A stretch of DNA of 14,537 nucleotides. Source: HRBIN15 sp039630445 (GTDB taxonomy: Bacteria > Armatimonadota > Fimbriimonadia > Fimbriimonadales > GBS-DC). The position numbers and the translations under genes were made by a program. The notes beneath the pieces were generated by a model. It saw nothing but the letters and a program-made list of their open reading frames with translations. It was not told the DNA's origin and made no database searches. Where the stretch lies: the NCBI GenBank assembly GCA_039630445.1, contig JBCNVA010000176.1, positions 1-14,537 on the forward strand, given 5' to 3'. Below, piece after piece: positions 6,643-14,537 of the stretch (the stretch's first letter is position 1; each line of letters starts with the position of its first letter).

Positions 6643-9600
6643 TCAGAACGGTTCGATCCCTGCCGTTTCCTGTGCCAGCTCAGCTTGAAGTTGCTGCATT
6701 AGCCTCTCAACAGAGAGTTGCTCTACCTCTTTTTGAAGCCGTTCCATCTGTTGCGGGCTGAGATGGTGCGTGGCGGCGTCTCGCAGCTCTTTTGCCTGTT
6801 CAGGGTTGGGTGTGCAGTGCGCTGCGAGCAGGAACCAGCGCACGGCGCTCTCTATCTCACCTCGCTGTAGTGCATAGCAAGCCAGCTGGTTCATTAGCGG
6901 AATGGCGCGCTCGATGGGGTGATGCAGGAGGCAGGCATGCAGGGCACTTCGCATCCATCGGTGCGCCGTGTCCAGGTCGCCCCGACGCGCAGCTAATTCG
7001 GCAAGATTGCGCAGCGGGCTGTAGAGAAACCAGCCCAGCTGATATTGATGCGCCTGCTGGATGCTCTGCATAAACATGCGAGATGCCGTTTCGTGGTCGC
7101 CCTCCAGCATCGCCAGATCCCCTAAATTATTGAGGGTGATCGTCGCCCCCATGCCTTCGTGCAGCGCTTGCCAGATGGCGTGCGACTGCATGTAAAGTTC
7201 GCGGGCTTTGGCATAGTCGCCCCGGTCACGCAGCCAGACGCCCCAGTTATTCAGCAGGGTAGCGACGGTGCGCTGGTCGCCCAGCCGTTGTGCCAGTTGC
7301 AAGGTCTCCCTGAGGCATGCCTCTGCCTGTTCATAGTGTCCGCGCTGATACAGGATGTTCGCAAGGTTGCCCAGCGCGTTCAGGCGCAGGCGTGGCGCAG
7401 CTTCGGGTGGTAGTAGTTCCAGTGCCTCCTGAAAGAGGTAAGTTGCCTCTTGCAGCTCCTCGTGGATCCAGCGGGCGACGCCCAGATGGATGAGCGCTTC
7501 TGCCCGATCCAGCGGAGCTTCATCGGGGGTAAATCGCTCGACGGCGCGCTGCAGGTAGTCCACGCTTTGCTTGCACTCACCTCGCATCCAGTAATAGAAG
7601 CCGGCGACAACCCATAATCGGGCGGCGGCAAGCAATCCGGGGTGCTGTTCCGCCACAGGCAGGTATCGTTCCAGCAGCGTTCCTGCTCGATCCATCTCGC
7701 CCCGTCGCACGGCGAGGCTGATCGCGGTGCGTGCCGCTTGCAGTCGATGCGCCACCTCGCTCAGGCGTTCGGGCAGTTGGCAGACCAGTTCATAGGCGCC
7801 CTGCCCGCTGCCGCGCCCTTCCCAGAAGGGAGCCAGTACGCTAATCAGCTGCAGCGCTTTCTCGGGGGCTTGTGCCAATCCGCTTGCCAGTGCCACCTCA
7901 AAGTTCGCCCGCTCCGCCTCCAGCACTTCCCAGCTGCCCATCTTGTCGCCCAGTTGTTCTGCCAGCATCAGATAGTAGTCGAGGTGGGCGGCGCGTACAC
8001 GCTCCATCTCACCTGAGGCTCTCAATTGCCCTTCGGCGAACAGGCGAACAGGCTCCAGCAGCCGGTACCGCCCCCCATCAGATTGCACCAGCGATACGCG
8101 CGTTAGCTCCTGCAGCGCGTCAGAGGCGTTAGGGGGCGAAGCCACCGCCTGCGCCGCTTCCAGTGTGAACCCGCCTCGAAACACGCTCAGTCGTGCCAAG
8201 AAGGTGGCGACTTCTGCCGATAGCAACCGACAGGTTGTCTCCAGCGAGGTGAGCAGTGATCGCCCCAGTGCGCCTGTAGGACGCCTGCCCAACCACTCGA
8301 TAGAGTGGCGGAGCCGTTCACTGATTTCCGCGATGGAGAGGCTACCCACGCGTGCGGCAGCCAGCTCGATGGCTAAGGGCAAGCCCTCCAACAGGCGACA
8401 GAGCGTGCCTATCTCCGCAGCGTTGTTGGCAGTCAGGCGGAAATCGGGCAGCGCTTGGCGAGCGCGTTCCACAAACAGCCGTACCGATGCGTAGCGCAGC
8501 AACGCTTCGGGCGTGTCTGCCGCCTCAGGAGGCAGGGGTAGTGGTTCCAGCCAGAACAGACGCTCCCCTGGTATTCCCAAGGGCACCTGCGCAGCGACGA
8601 CTATATGCAGCTGTGGGATGCCCTCCAGCAGTTGTATCACCTCCGCCATTTGCCCTTCGGAAAGCCTCTCGGTGGTGTCCACGACCAGCAGCGCAGGTTG
8701 TTCGCTGAGTGCGGTGCGCAGCGTGTGGATGAACGGCTCCAGCCCGCGCCCTTCCCAGCCCAGCCATCGTGCCAGCGCTTCCACCAGCGATTCGCCCTGG
8801 CTGTGAAGCACCACCCACCAGCGTGCCTCCCCAAACAGCGGCTCCACTCGCCACGCTAACTCCAGCGCAAAGCGACTCTTGCCCACCCCCGGCGCACCCA
8901 CGATAGTGATTAGCCCGCCCCGCTCTGACTGCAACCACGCCTGCAACTGGGTTAGCTCCACCTCCCGCCCAATAAACGAGGTGGGCACGCGCACCAGCCC
9001 CTTGCGCAACGGCGAGAACGCCCGCAACGGTGCGAAGATCCCCTCCCGCCCCACAAAATCGAGCTGATACACCTGCTCGTTGCCTCCGCGCTCGCTCAGC
9101 CGATAACAACCCAGATGGCGCACTACCACACGCCCCTCCGTTCGTCCTTGAGGCACGAGCAACGCCAGTCGCTCCGTGCAAAGCACCTGCCGTGCCGAAC
9201 CCACCTGCAGCAGCTGCTCCACCACCTGCAATGGCGTGCCTCCATACCGTCCTAACCCATAGCGCAACTCGCCTACATCCAGCGCGAAGCGACATCCTGT
9301 GAGCTGCTGATGCAGGGTATCCAGCGCTTTGAACAGCCCTTCCAGCGAGCTGAAAAAGGCACGAATTCCTGAGGTGGTGGCTTCCAGCACGAAGCCACCG
9401 CTGGCGACAATCACCTGCCGTGCCCAACCGCGCAGGCGCTCCAGAGGTGAGTCACTTTCCAATCCCAGCACCACTCCCAGCCCACAGGGTGGATTAGAAG
9501 CGGTGAAGGTGGTGGGGCTGCGCGCGGCGGGTACAGCAGGCATTTCAGCAGGCTGGAGCTGCTGGTAGGCGTGTTCATAGAGCTGGCGCAGGCGTTCGCG

Positions 9601-10039
9601 CTCGGTCTGCACCCACGGCTCATCAAACTCGGCGAGAAAGTCGCCTGCATAGAGATGGCAGGCATGCTCCAGCCACTGGCGCTGTTCGGCAGGGTCGGTG
9701 GCGTTCGCGGCTTGCTGAAGGGCGTACTCAAAAACGGCGACATCGGTCTCGATCAGTTCGGGGTTCAGTCCCACGGTTCGGCGATCCGTTTGCAGCACGG
9801 TTCCCACTGGGATGCCGGGAGGTTCCAGCTGTTGCCGTAGGCTGGAGAGCGCGACACGCAGGTTGTTCTGGGCGGCGGAAAGGGGCAGCCCTTTCCAGAA
9901 CAGGCGCAGCAAGTGCTGGCGCGTATGGCGCTGCGGATAGCGCAATAGATACGCCAGCAGCAGCGCCGTGCCGCGTGTGCGGAACCGTTCGATGGGCTGC
10001 CCGCCCACTTCCACCTTTAATCTGCCAAACAGCCTTGCT

Positions 10040-10047
<8 letters not shown>
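6643..10047 (-). CDS. SARP-type transcriptional regulator: winged helix, BTAD, degenerate cyclase-like domain, NB-ARC ATPase and TPRs
   Basis: 1134 residues. Residues 1-98 are an OmpR/SARP-type winged helix (MIRARLFGRLKVEVGG, ending LNPELIETD), and 99-165 a bacterial transcriptional activation (BTAD) domain. Residues 188-331 align with a class III adenylate/guanylate cyclase homology domain: the GGFVLEATTSGIRAFF segment, YGGTPLQVVEQLL, then ARQVLCTERLALL, HLGCYRLSERGGNEQVYQL. The metal-binding Asp positions are lost (TTGDG is ATTSG), so it is probably inactive. The NB-ARC/STAND ATPase starts at SFIGRE (357-362), with Walker A GAPGVGKS at 384-391, Walker B LLVVD at 453-457 and GLPLAIEL at 555-562. 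TPR-like repeats fill about 770-1075. The family couples ligand or partner sensing to promoter binding. The start ATG overlaps the prepilin stop by 8 nt (ATGATTAG). A 73-codon in-frame extension lies inside the prepilin gene and is rejected. Target genes unknown. Confidence 0.9.
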
Positions 10048-10864
<817 letters not shown>

Positions 10865-10885
10865 GCTGAAGCACCTCTGAGATTA

Positions 10886-10891
10886 ATTATA
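10886..10891 (-). promoter_or_regulatory. -10 element for the prepilin-regulator pair
   Basis: Minus-strand TTGGGTTATAATTAATCTCAGAGGTG contains a perfect TATAAT, preceded by TGGGT and ending 21 nt before the prepilin ATG at 10864, with GAGGTG (10877-10872) between. No convincing -35 is seen. The GGGTTATAA part belongs to the terminal sequence of the adjacent repeat, so the repeat end appears to supply part of the promoter. Confidence 0.6.
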
Positions 10892-11030
10892 ACCCAACTT
10901 GCTACCTATCTGAGATTCCTCGCCTTCGGCTCGGAATGACAAGTTCACTGCCGCATAAAACACTCTGTCATTCCGAGCGAAGCGAGGAACCTCGCCTGCT
11001 CAAAAATGACAGGTAGCAAGTTGGGTTAAT
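10887..11030. repeat. complete palindromic intergenic repeat unit (copy 1)
   Basis: About 144 bp with nested inverted repeats. The outer arms are a perfect 17-bp pair, AACCCAACTTGCTACCT (10891-10907) and its complement (11011-11027). The inner arms (10912-10941 and 10966-10993) form a near-perfect stem around GGAATGACA/TGTCATTCC. The left inner arm also contains GCC-TTC-GGC. No ORF lies inside, so it looks like a small non-autonomous, MITE- or REP-like element. It occupies most of the gap between the propeller gene and the prepilin gene. Confidence 0.88.
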
Positions 11031-11142
11031 TTATAACCCGATTTGCTACCTATCCGAGATTCCTCACCTTCGGCTCGGAATGACAGGTTCGCTTTTGCAA
11101 CCATCATGCCTGTCATTCCGAGCGAAGCGAGGAATCCCGTTC
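11031..11142. repeat. truncated second copy of the palindromic repeat (copy 2)
   Basis: This copy repeats the order TTATAACCC-GATTTGCTACCT (17-bp outer arm with two changes from copy 1, 11035-11051), then the inner arms 11058-11087 and 11109-11136, which are complementary over about 28 bp with two extra bases on the left. It lacks the right outer arm. The sequence then runs into the end of the propeller gene. On the minus-strand transcript it would form a long hairpin 35 nt after that gene's stop, so it may also serve as a terminator or RNA-end stabiliser. Confidence 0.85.
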
Positions 11143-11170
11143 GCGCAACCACAGGAGGCAGCGACCTGGC

Positions 11171-13471
11171 TTAGCATCCGCTCCCGAAGTTGAACAGCAC
11201 TATTAGCAGGTCGGCATCGTCCACGATCCCGTCGCAGTTCAGGTCGGCATCTGGGTCTGTGCCGCCGAAGTTGAATAGCACGATGAGCAGGTCCGCGTCA
11301 TCCACGCAGCCGTTGCGGTCGACATCACCTGTGCGGCGATAGAACGGGTTGTGCGCCACCACCAGCGAGCCATCGTCGCGCACATAGGCAAGATAGCGCC
11401 CATCGGGTGAGAACGCTGCCGCTTTCACCGTGAACATGGTCTCGTCGTTATACTCGGCGACTCGCGTGCCTGTGCCCGTATGCCACACCATCAGGTTGAC
11501 GCCCCTAAGGTCTTGATATTGTGAGCCGGCACCCAGCACATAGCAGCCATCAGGCGTGAAGGAGACGGCATAGATTTCGTAGCCGTTCTGCGCCGTGGGC
11601 AGACGGCGCACGCTCCAGTCCGCAGTGCTAATCAGGTACACAGGCGCTGGTTGCACCTCTCGGCAGCCCGCTGCGATGTAGCGCCCATCAGGTGACCACG
11701 CCACGCTGATGACGCGCTCCGGCGCCGTGGCGACCACAATCTCGCGCTCCAGTATCAGATTTGGCGTGGTGTAGATCTGGACACGGTTCGTGGAGCCGAC
11801 CGCCAGCCGATCGCCATTTGGTGAGAGAGCAATCTGCACGGGCGACAGGGCGTTATCAGGCGCATTGACCCGCGCAATTTGCACCCAGTTGAACCAGCTC
11901 GCATCCCGCTGGAACGCACGCAGGTCGCCGTTGCGTGCGGCGGCATAGAGATACTGCCCATCGGGTGAAAACGCCAGCCCGCTGCCGTTGTAGTCCAGGA
12001 AGCCCACCAGTGCGACCCATGCACCCGTGTTGGCATCCCAGAGTTCGATGGGGCGTCCTTCCGCCTGCAAATCGCGTCCCACCGTCGCCACGTAGTTGCC
12101 GTCGGGCGAGAAAGCGACTGCGCCAATCCACGAGGCTGTCGGGTGGTTAATCCGCGTCAGCACCGACTGGCTGTTGAAATCCCAAATGAAGGTCTGGGTA
12201 GGCACGGAATAGTTCACATCGGCGGAGGTGGCTATCTTTGAACCGTCGGATGACCATGCCAGCGCGGAGGGGAAGCCCCGATGGTTCGGAATCGGTATCG
12301 AGGTCAGCGTTTCGGTGTCCCAGCGACGCAAGTTGCCGTTGCGCGTGCTGGAGAACAGCTCCCGACCGTTCGCGTTGTAGGCGACTGTCGTGACCACATC
12401 GTAGGGGAACTCCTCCTGCAGGATAGGCACTGCGGCACGGTAGTCGGGATCGCTGCTATATTGAATCTGATAGATGCGCAGGAAGGGGTCATAGAAAATC
12501 GCGCCGAAGGCGGAGGTGCCGTAGGCTGCTGCCAGGTAGTTGCCATCGGGCGAGAACTGCAACCCGTTCACGGACGAGGTGGGCGCACTCATATTCGGGG
12601 TTTGCCACTGCATGTAGATACGCCAATCGTCGAACGCGGGGCTGTAGCGGCGTATCTCGATGATGCCGTTCGGCAACACACCTACCGCCACATATTTGCC
12701 GTCTTGGCGATAGGCGAAGCTGAAGCAAAGGATATAGTAGCCATTCCCACCAATTGTGAATCGCTGTCGATAAGCATAGGAGCCGTCGGGCTGGCGCTTG
12801 TAGACAAAGACCCAACCGCCTGTGCTGCCGGCAAAGAGCCACTCGCCGTCGGGCGAGAACGCCGCCGAGAAGATGGGCGCCCAGTCTGGATTGCGCGTCA
12901 AGTACTGCACGCGCTGAATGGTCGTCCCCTGCACACGGTACAGCACGAGCCCATGCTTCCTGAACACGCCGTCGCCGCCTCCCACCACGATATACTGCCC
13001 ATCAGGGCTGACGGCGAGCGCGCCCGCGTTGCCCGGCTCGTCCTCAAGATCGCTATCATCCACGAACGAGCCGCCCTGCGCCACGATGCCCCAGTTGATC
13101 AGGTTGGGGTCGCTCGGCTGCAGGATGCGGATGCGAATACCCCGAAAGCCCGTGCCGGCGTCGGTATCGGGAAACGCCACGACAATCTGCTGCCTGTTGG
13201 GCATCGGGGCAAGATTGCCGTCGCTGAAATAGCGCCCTGCCAGTTGCACAAGGGTCAGCGTGCGCACCAGACGGTTATCGGACAGGCGCCAGAAGTGAAG
13301 CCCCCATCCGATGTTGGTGACAAAGTATTGCTCGTTCAGAAAGTAGAATCCGCCATAGGTGCCCACTTCGCCCCCACCAATCCAGGCGATATTAGGGCGC
13401 TGGGCATAGAGAAGGCTCACAACCGCCACACTCCAGAGGCTCAATAACCATGCTCGCTTCATCGGTTCCAT
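11171..13471 (-). CDS. exported WD40-like beta-propeller protein with C-terminal dockerin-like repeats
   Basis: 766 residues. A signal peptide covers about 1-24 (MEPMKRAWLL, hydrophobic stretch, LLYAQ). At least twelve propeller repeats with an (V/A)-A-F-S-P-D-G-x-Y-hydrophobic core are seen near residues 153, 204, 252, 304, 362, 403, 450, 498, 547, 589, 636 and 685, about 41-58 residues apart, several with a following LWD/VYK/RRWD strand. Residues 715-763 hold two dockerin-like calcium loops (DVDRNGCVDDAD and DLNCDGIVDDAD), each followed by LLIVLFNFG. A propeller of this type usually binds proteins or ligands; no catalytic residues are recognised. I start it at the ATG at 13471, which has AGGAGG (13486-13481) nine bases upstream. 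An in-frame extension of 75 codons to 13696 lacks a signal peptide and is rejected. Partner of the tag is unknown. Confidence 0.9.
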   Translation of the reverse strand: MEPMKRAWLLSLWSVAVVSLLYAQRPNIAWIGGGEVGTYGGFYFLNEQYFVTNIGWGLHFWRLSDNRLVRTLTLVQLAGRYFSDGNLAPMPNRQQIVVAFPDTDAGTGFRGIRIRILQPSDPNLINWGIVAQGGSFVDDSDLEDEPGNAGALAVSPDGQYIVVGGGDGVFRKHGLVLYRVQGTTIQRVQYLTRNPDWAPIFSAAFSPDGEWLFAGSTGGWVFVYKRQPDGSYAYRQRFTIGGNGYYILCFSFAYRQDGKYVAVGVLPNGIIEIRRYSPAFDDWRIYMQWQTPNMSAPTSSVNGLQFSPDGNYLAAAYGTSAFGAIFYDPFLRIYQIQYSSDPDYRAAVPILQEEFPYDVVTTVAYNANGRELFSSTRNGNLRRWDTETLTSIPIPNHRGFPSALAWSSDGSKIATSADVNYSVPTQTFIWDFNSQSVLTRINHPTASWIGAVAFSPDGNYVATVGRDLQAEGRPIELWDANTGAWVALVGFLDYNGSGLAFSPDGQYLYAAARNGDLRAFQRDASWFNWVQIARVNAPDNALSPVQIALSPNGDRLAVGSTNRVQIYTTPNLILEREIVVATAPERVISVAWSPDGRYIAAGCREVQPAPVYLISTADWSVRRLPTAQNGYEIYAVSFTPDGCYVLGAGSQYQDLRGVNLMVWHTGTGTRVAEYNDETMFTVKAAAFSPDGRYLAYVRDDGSLVVAHNPFYRRTGDVDRNGCVDDADLLIVLFNFGGTDPDADLNCDGIVDDADLLIVLFNFGSGC

Positions 13472-13674
13472 CGTTGCATACCTCCTGCCAAAGTGGGCAA
13501 CGCCAGAATGCCAATCAGGGTGGCACCCTCCTTGGTGGGGCAAGAAGGCTCTAAGCGCGGGCTGGCGTGGCGCAGGATATGAACGCCCAGCGTACCGTAG
13601 CCCACGAAGGGTTCCGGACCGTTTTCCACCTGCACCCAGTAGTCCCCGCTGACCCATCGCCAGCCGCCTTGCAT
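13459..13674 (-). CDS. doubtful small ORF overlapping the propeller gene start
   Basis: 71 codons, MQGGWRWVSGDYWVQVENG onward, ending LALPTLAGGMQRWNR. I do not recognise it. In favour: GGAGG five bases before the ATG at 13674 (an upstream ATG at 13686 is also in frame), G/C-ending codons like its neighbours, and a stop that overlaps the propeller gene start by 13 nt, a typical coupled arrangement in which the propeller Shine-Dalgarno lies inside this ORF. Against: it is short, has no motif or clear promoter, and could be a relic of a longer gene or an untranslated leader. Confidence 0.3.
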   Translation of the reverse strand: MQGGWRWVSGDYWVQVENGPEPFVGYGTLGVHILRHASPRLEPSCPTKEGATLIGILALPTLAGGMQRWNR

Positions 13675-13745
13675 CTCCACCTCCATGTGGCATCACGCTG
13701 CTCGCGTTGCCGCCTGTATAAAGTATGACCTCGACGGGGATGGTG

Positions 13746-13766
13746 ATTCATTACATATTCATTACA
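13746..13766. repeat. 10-bp direct repeat at 11-bp period
   Basis: ATTCATTACA occurs twice, 13746-13755 and 13757-13766, one base apart (TGTAATGAAT twice on the minus strand). The 11-bp period is one helical turn and matches the direct-repeat spacing bound by OmpR/PhoB and SARP winged helices. It lies between the PEP-CTERM terminator and the propeller gene, so an operator is possible but unproven. Confidence 0.5.
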
Positions 13767-13772
13767 AATCCT

Positions 13773-13798
13773 CCCCTGCCCCAGCAACGGGGCAGGGG
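13773..13798 (-). terminator. putative intrinsic terminator after the PEP-CTERM gene
   Basis: A perfect 10-bp GC stem (13773-13782 CCCCTGCCCC with 13789-13798) and a six-base loop, beginning 26 nt after the PEP-CTERM stop. On the transcript it is followed by AGGATTTG, with only a short U run, so termination may be imperfect. Confidence 0.65.
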
Positions 13799-13823
13799 CA
13801 GCCTGGCGAAAGGAGGCTTGTCC

Positions 13824-14537
13824 TTAGGCGCGTCGGCGGCGTACCAGTGCCAGCCCAGCAAGCCCTGCACCCAGCGCGAGCATCGAAGCTGGCTCCGGTA
13901 CCACGCACAGCACATAGGAGGTGATTTGTCCGCTTGGATCGCGTCCGTAGCCGACGATGCACATGCTGTTGTTGATGTCCAGCGCGGCATGCAGCGTCCA
14001 GCCAGGGTAGGCACTCTGAATGAGGGCGGTCAGATCAACAATCTGCCATGCACTGCCGTCGAACCACCAGAGCGCGGCGCGTTTGTCCGCGCCGATGATA
14101 TAATAACCGACGACATGCCCCAAGTTGTTCACGCCGTAGGCGCGCCCACCTGATGCACCAGCGGGTAATGGCAGGGCGGTGACATTATAGCTCGCGCCAC
14201 CCCAGATATACACCAGTGGGATCGCGCTGCTGCCACTGCCAGCCCAGGCAGCGGCATATTGCGGAATGGCGCCATCGGAGATGTCCCAGATGAGCCCGGG
14301 CTGACCGCCATACCCCGGTGGCACGATGGGTGCGCCAACACGGTTGCCTGGACCGCCTGTTAGGTTAATCCAGCCCGCTGCTGCACCGCCAAAGCCCGGC
14401 TCGATGTATGGCTCGGCAAAGAAGCTGCTGGCGATCCCAGTTCCACCACCCGCTGTGCCGTTGTTATTGATGCTGGTGCCAGCGGAGGGGTTGCCCGTCG
14501 TGCTATCTAAGAAGTAGGTGGTCGTGCTGCCGTCGCT
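13824..14537 (-). CDS. PEP-CTERM exported protein with HAF-like repeats, C-terminal 237 residues
   Basis: The frame stays open to the window edge, so the start and signal peptide are missing. Visible residues 1-100 are Gly/Ser/Thr-rich. The middle has HAF-type extracellular repeats: AYGVNNLGHVVGYYI ... AALWWFDGSAWQ, and AALDINNSMCIVGYGRD (pattern A-x-x-I-N-N-x-G-x-V-V-G-Y). The last 25 residues are a PEP-CTERM sorting signal, VPEPASMLALGAG, a hydrophobic helix and RRRRA. Such signals are cut by an exosortase and the protein is released or anchored at the cell surface. No exosortase is in this window. The stop is followed by a GC hairpin. Function of the repeat part is unknown. Confidence 0.88.
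   Translation of the reverse strand, partial: SDGSTTTYFLDSTTGNPSAGTSINNNGTAGGGTGIASSFFAEPYIEPGFGGAAAGWINLTGGPGNRVGAPIVPPGYGGQPGLIWDISDGAIPQYAAAWAGSGSSAIPLVYIWGGASYNVTALPLPAGASGGRAYGVNNLGHVVGYYIIGADKRAALWWFDGSAWQIVDLTALIQSAYPGWTLHAALDINNSMCIVGYGRDPSGQITSYVLCVVPEPASMLALGAGLAGLALVRRRRA

Larger units (their letters stand above)
13675..13823. other. intergenic stretch upstream of the propeller gene
   Basis: Apart from the hairpin and the direct repeat listed separately, this stretch holds an AT-rich patch (minus strand CATACTTTATACAGG, about 13714-13728) that could serve as a weak -10 region. No -35 partner is clear and the position is over 230 nt before the propeller ATG. Nothing else is recognisable. 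Confidence 0.4.

Noticed and set aside
8525..9427. Second minus-strand frame of 300 codons inside the regulator
   Set aside because: Ala/Gly/Arg-rich shadow in another frame of the cyclase-like and NB-ARC region.
10887..11142. CRISPR array
   Set aside because: Only two copies, each with internal inverted repeats and no regular spacers; no cas genes.
12281..13447. Long open frame of 388 codons on the plus strand, antisense to the propeller gene
   Set aside because: It mirrors a repetitive GC-rich gene, has no recognisable domain and no credible start. The minus-strand frame has a signal peptide, twelve repeats and a tag.
13472..13696. 75-codon N-terminal extension of the propeller protein
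   Set aside because: It would bury the signal peptide and ignore the AGGAGG site nine bases before 13471.

Overview
The window looks like chromosomal DNA of a fairly GC-rich, free-living bacterium, most likely a member of the Armatimonadota (Fimbriimonadia-like). That placement is inferred from the kinds of exported protein present, not from a marker tree. They are a DUF1559-type prepilin ending in an H-X9-DG motif, a PEP-CTERM protein with HAF-like repeats, and two exported proteins with the same C-terminal dockerin-like tag (two calcium-loop repeats of the form D-x-N-x-D-G-x-V-D-D-A-D-L-L followed by VLFNFG). Every convincing gene lies on the minus strand, so transcription runs from high to low coordinates.

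In transcription order: (a) 14537-13824, the C-terminal part of a PEP-CTERM/HAF exported protein, followed by a 10-bp GC hairpin (13773-13798) that probably ends its transcript. (b) 13823-13472, a mostly intergenic stretch with a 10-bp direct repeat at 11-bp period and a doubtful small ORF that overlaps the next gene. (c) 13471-11171, an exported beta-propeller protein with 12 SPDG-type repeats and a dockerin-like tag. (d) 11170-10865, two tandem copies of a palindromic intergenic repeat. (e) 10864-6643, a prepilin-like protein whose stop overlaps the start of a 1134-residue regulator built from a SARP-type winged helix, BTAD, a degenerate class III cyclase-like domain, an NB-ARC/STAND ATPase and TPR repeats. 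(f) 6604-1653, a housekeeping cluster: an exported Gly/Pro-rich protein, DNA primase (dnaG), a primary-type sigma factor, a DUF2227 membrane protein and RadC. The dnaG-sigma pair is the core of the classical macromolecular-synthesis operon. (g) 1613-273, an exported PPC-domain protein with a dockerin-like tag, started by its own promoter. (h) 269-1, the N-terminus of a mannitol-1-phosphate 5-dehydrogenase-like protein that runs off the window.

The most interesting signals are these. The sigma factor carries substitutions at the residues that read the -10 element (E. coli sigma70 Q437, T440 and E458 equivalents are His, Ala and Lys). Three separate genes share a compact start layout, TGKGK-TATART placed 20-21 nt before the ATG with a Shine-Dalgarno in between. 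The large regulator contains a cyclase-like domain that appears to have lost its metal-binding residues, and it is translationally coupled to a prepilin. No RNA genes, CRISPR arrays, transposases or phage genes were seen.
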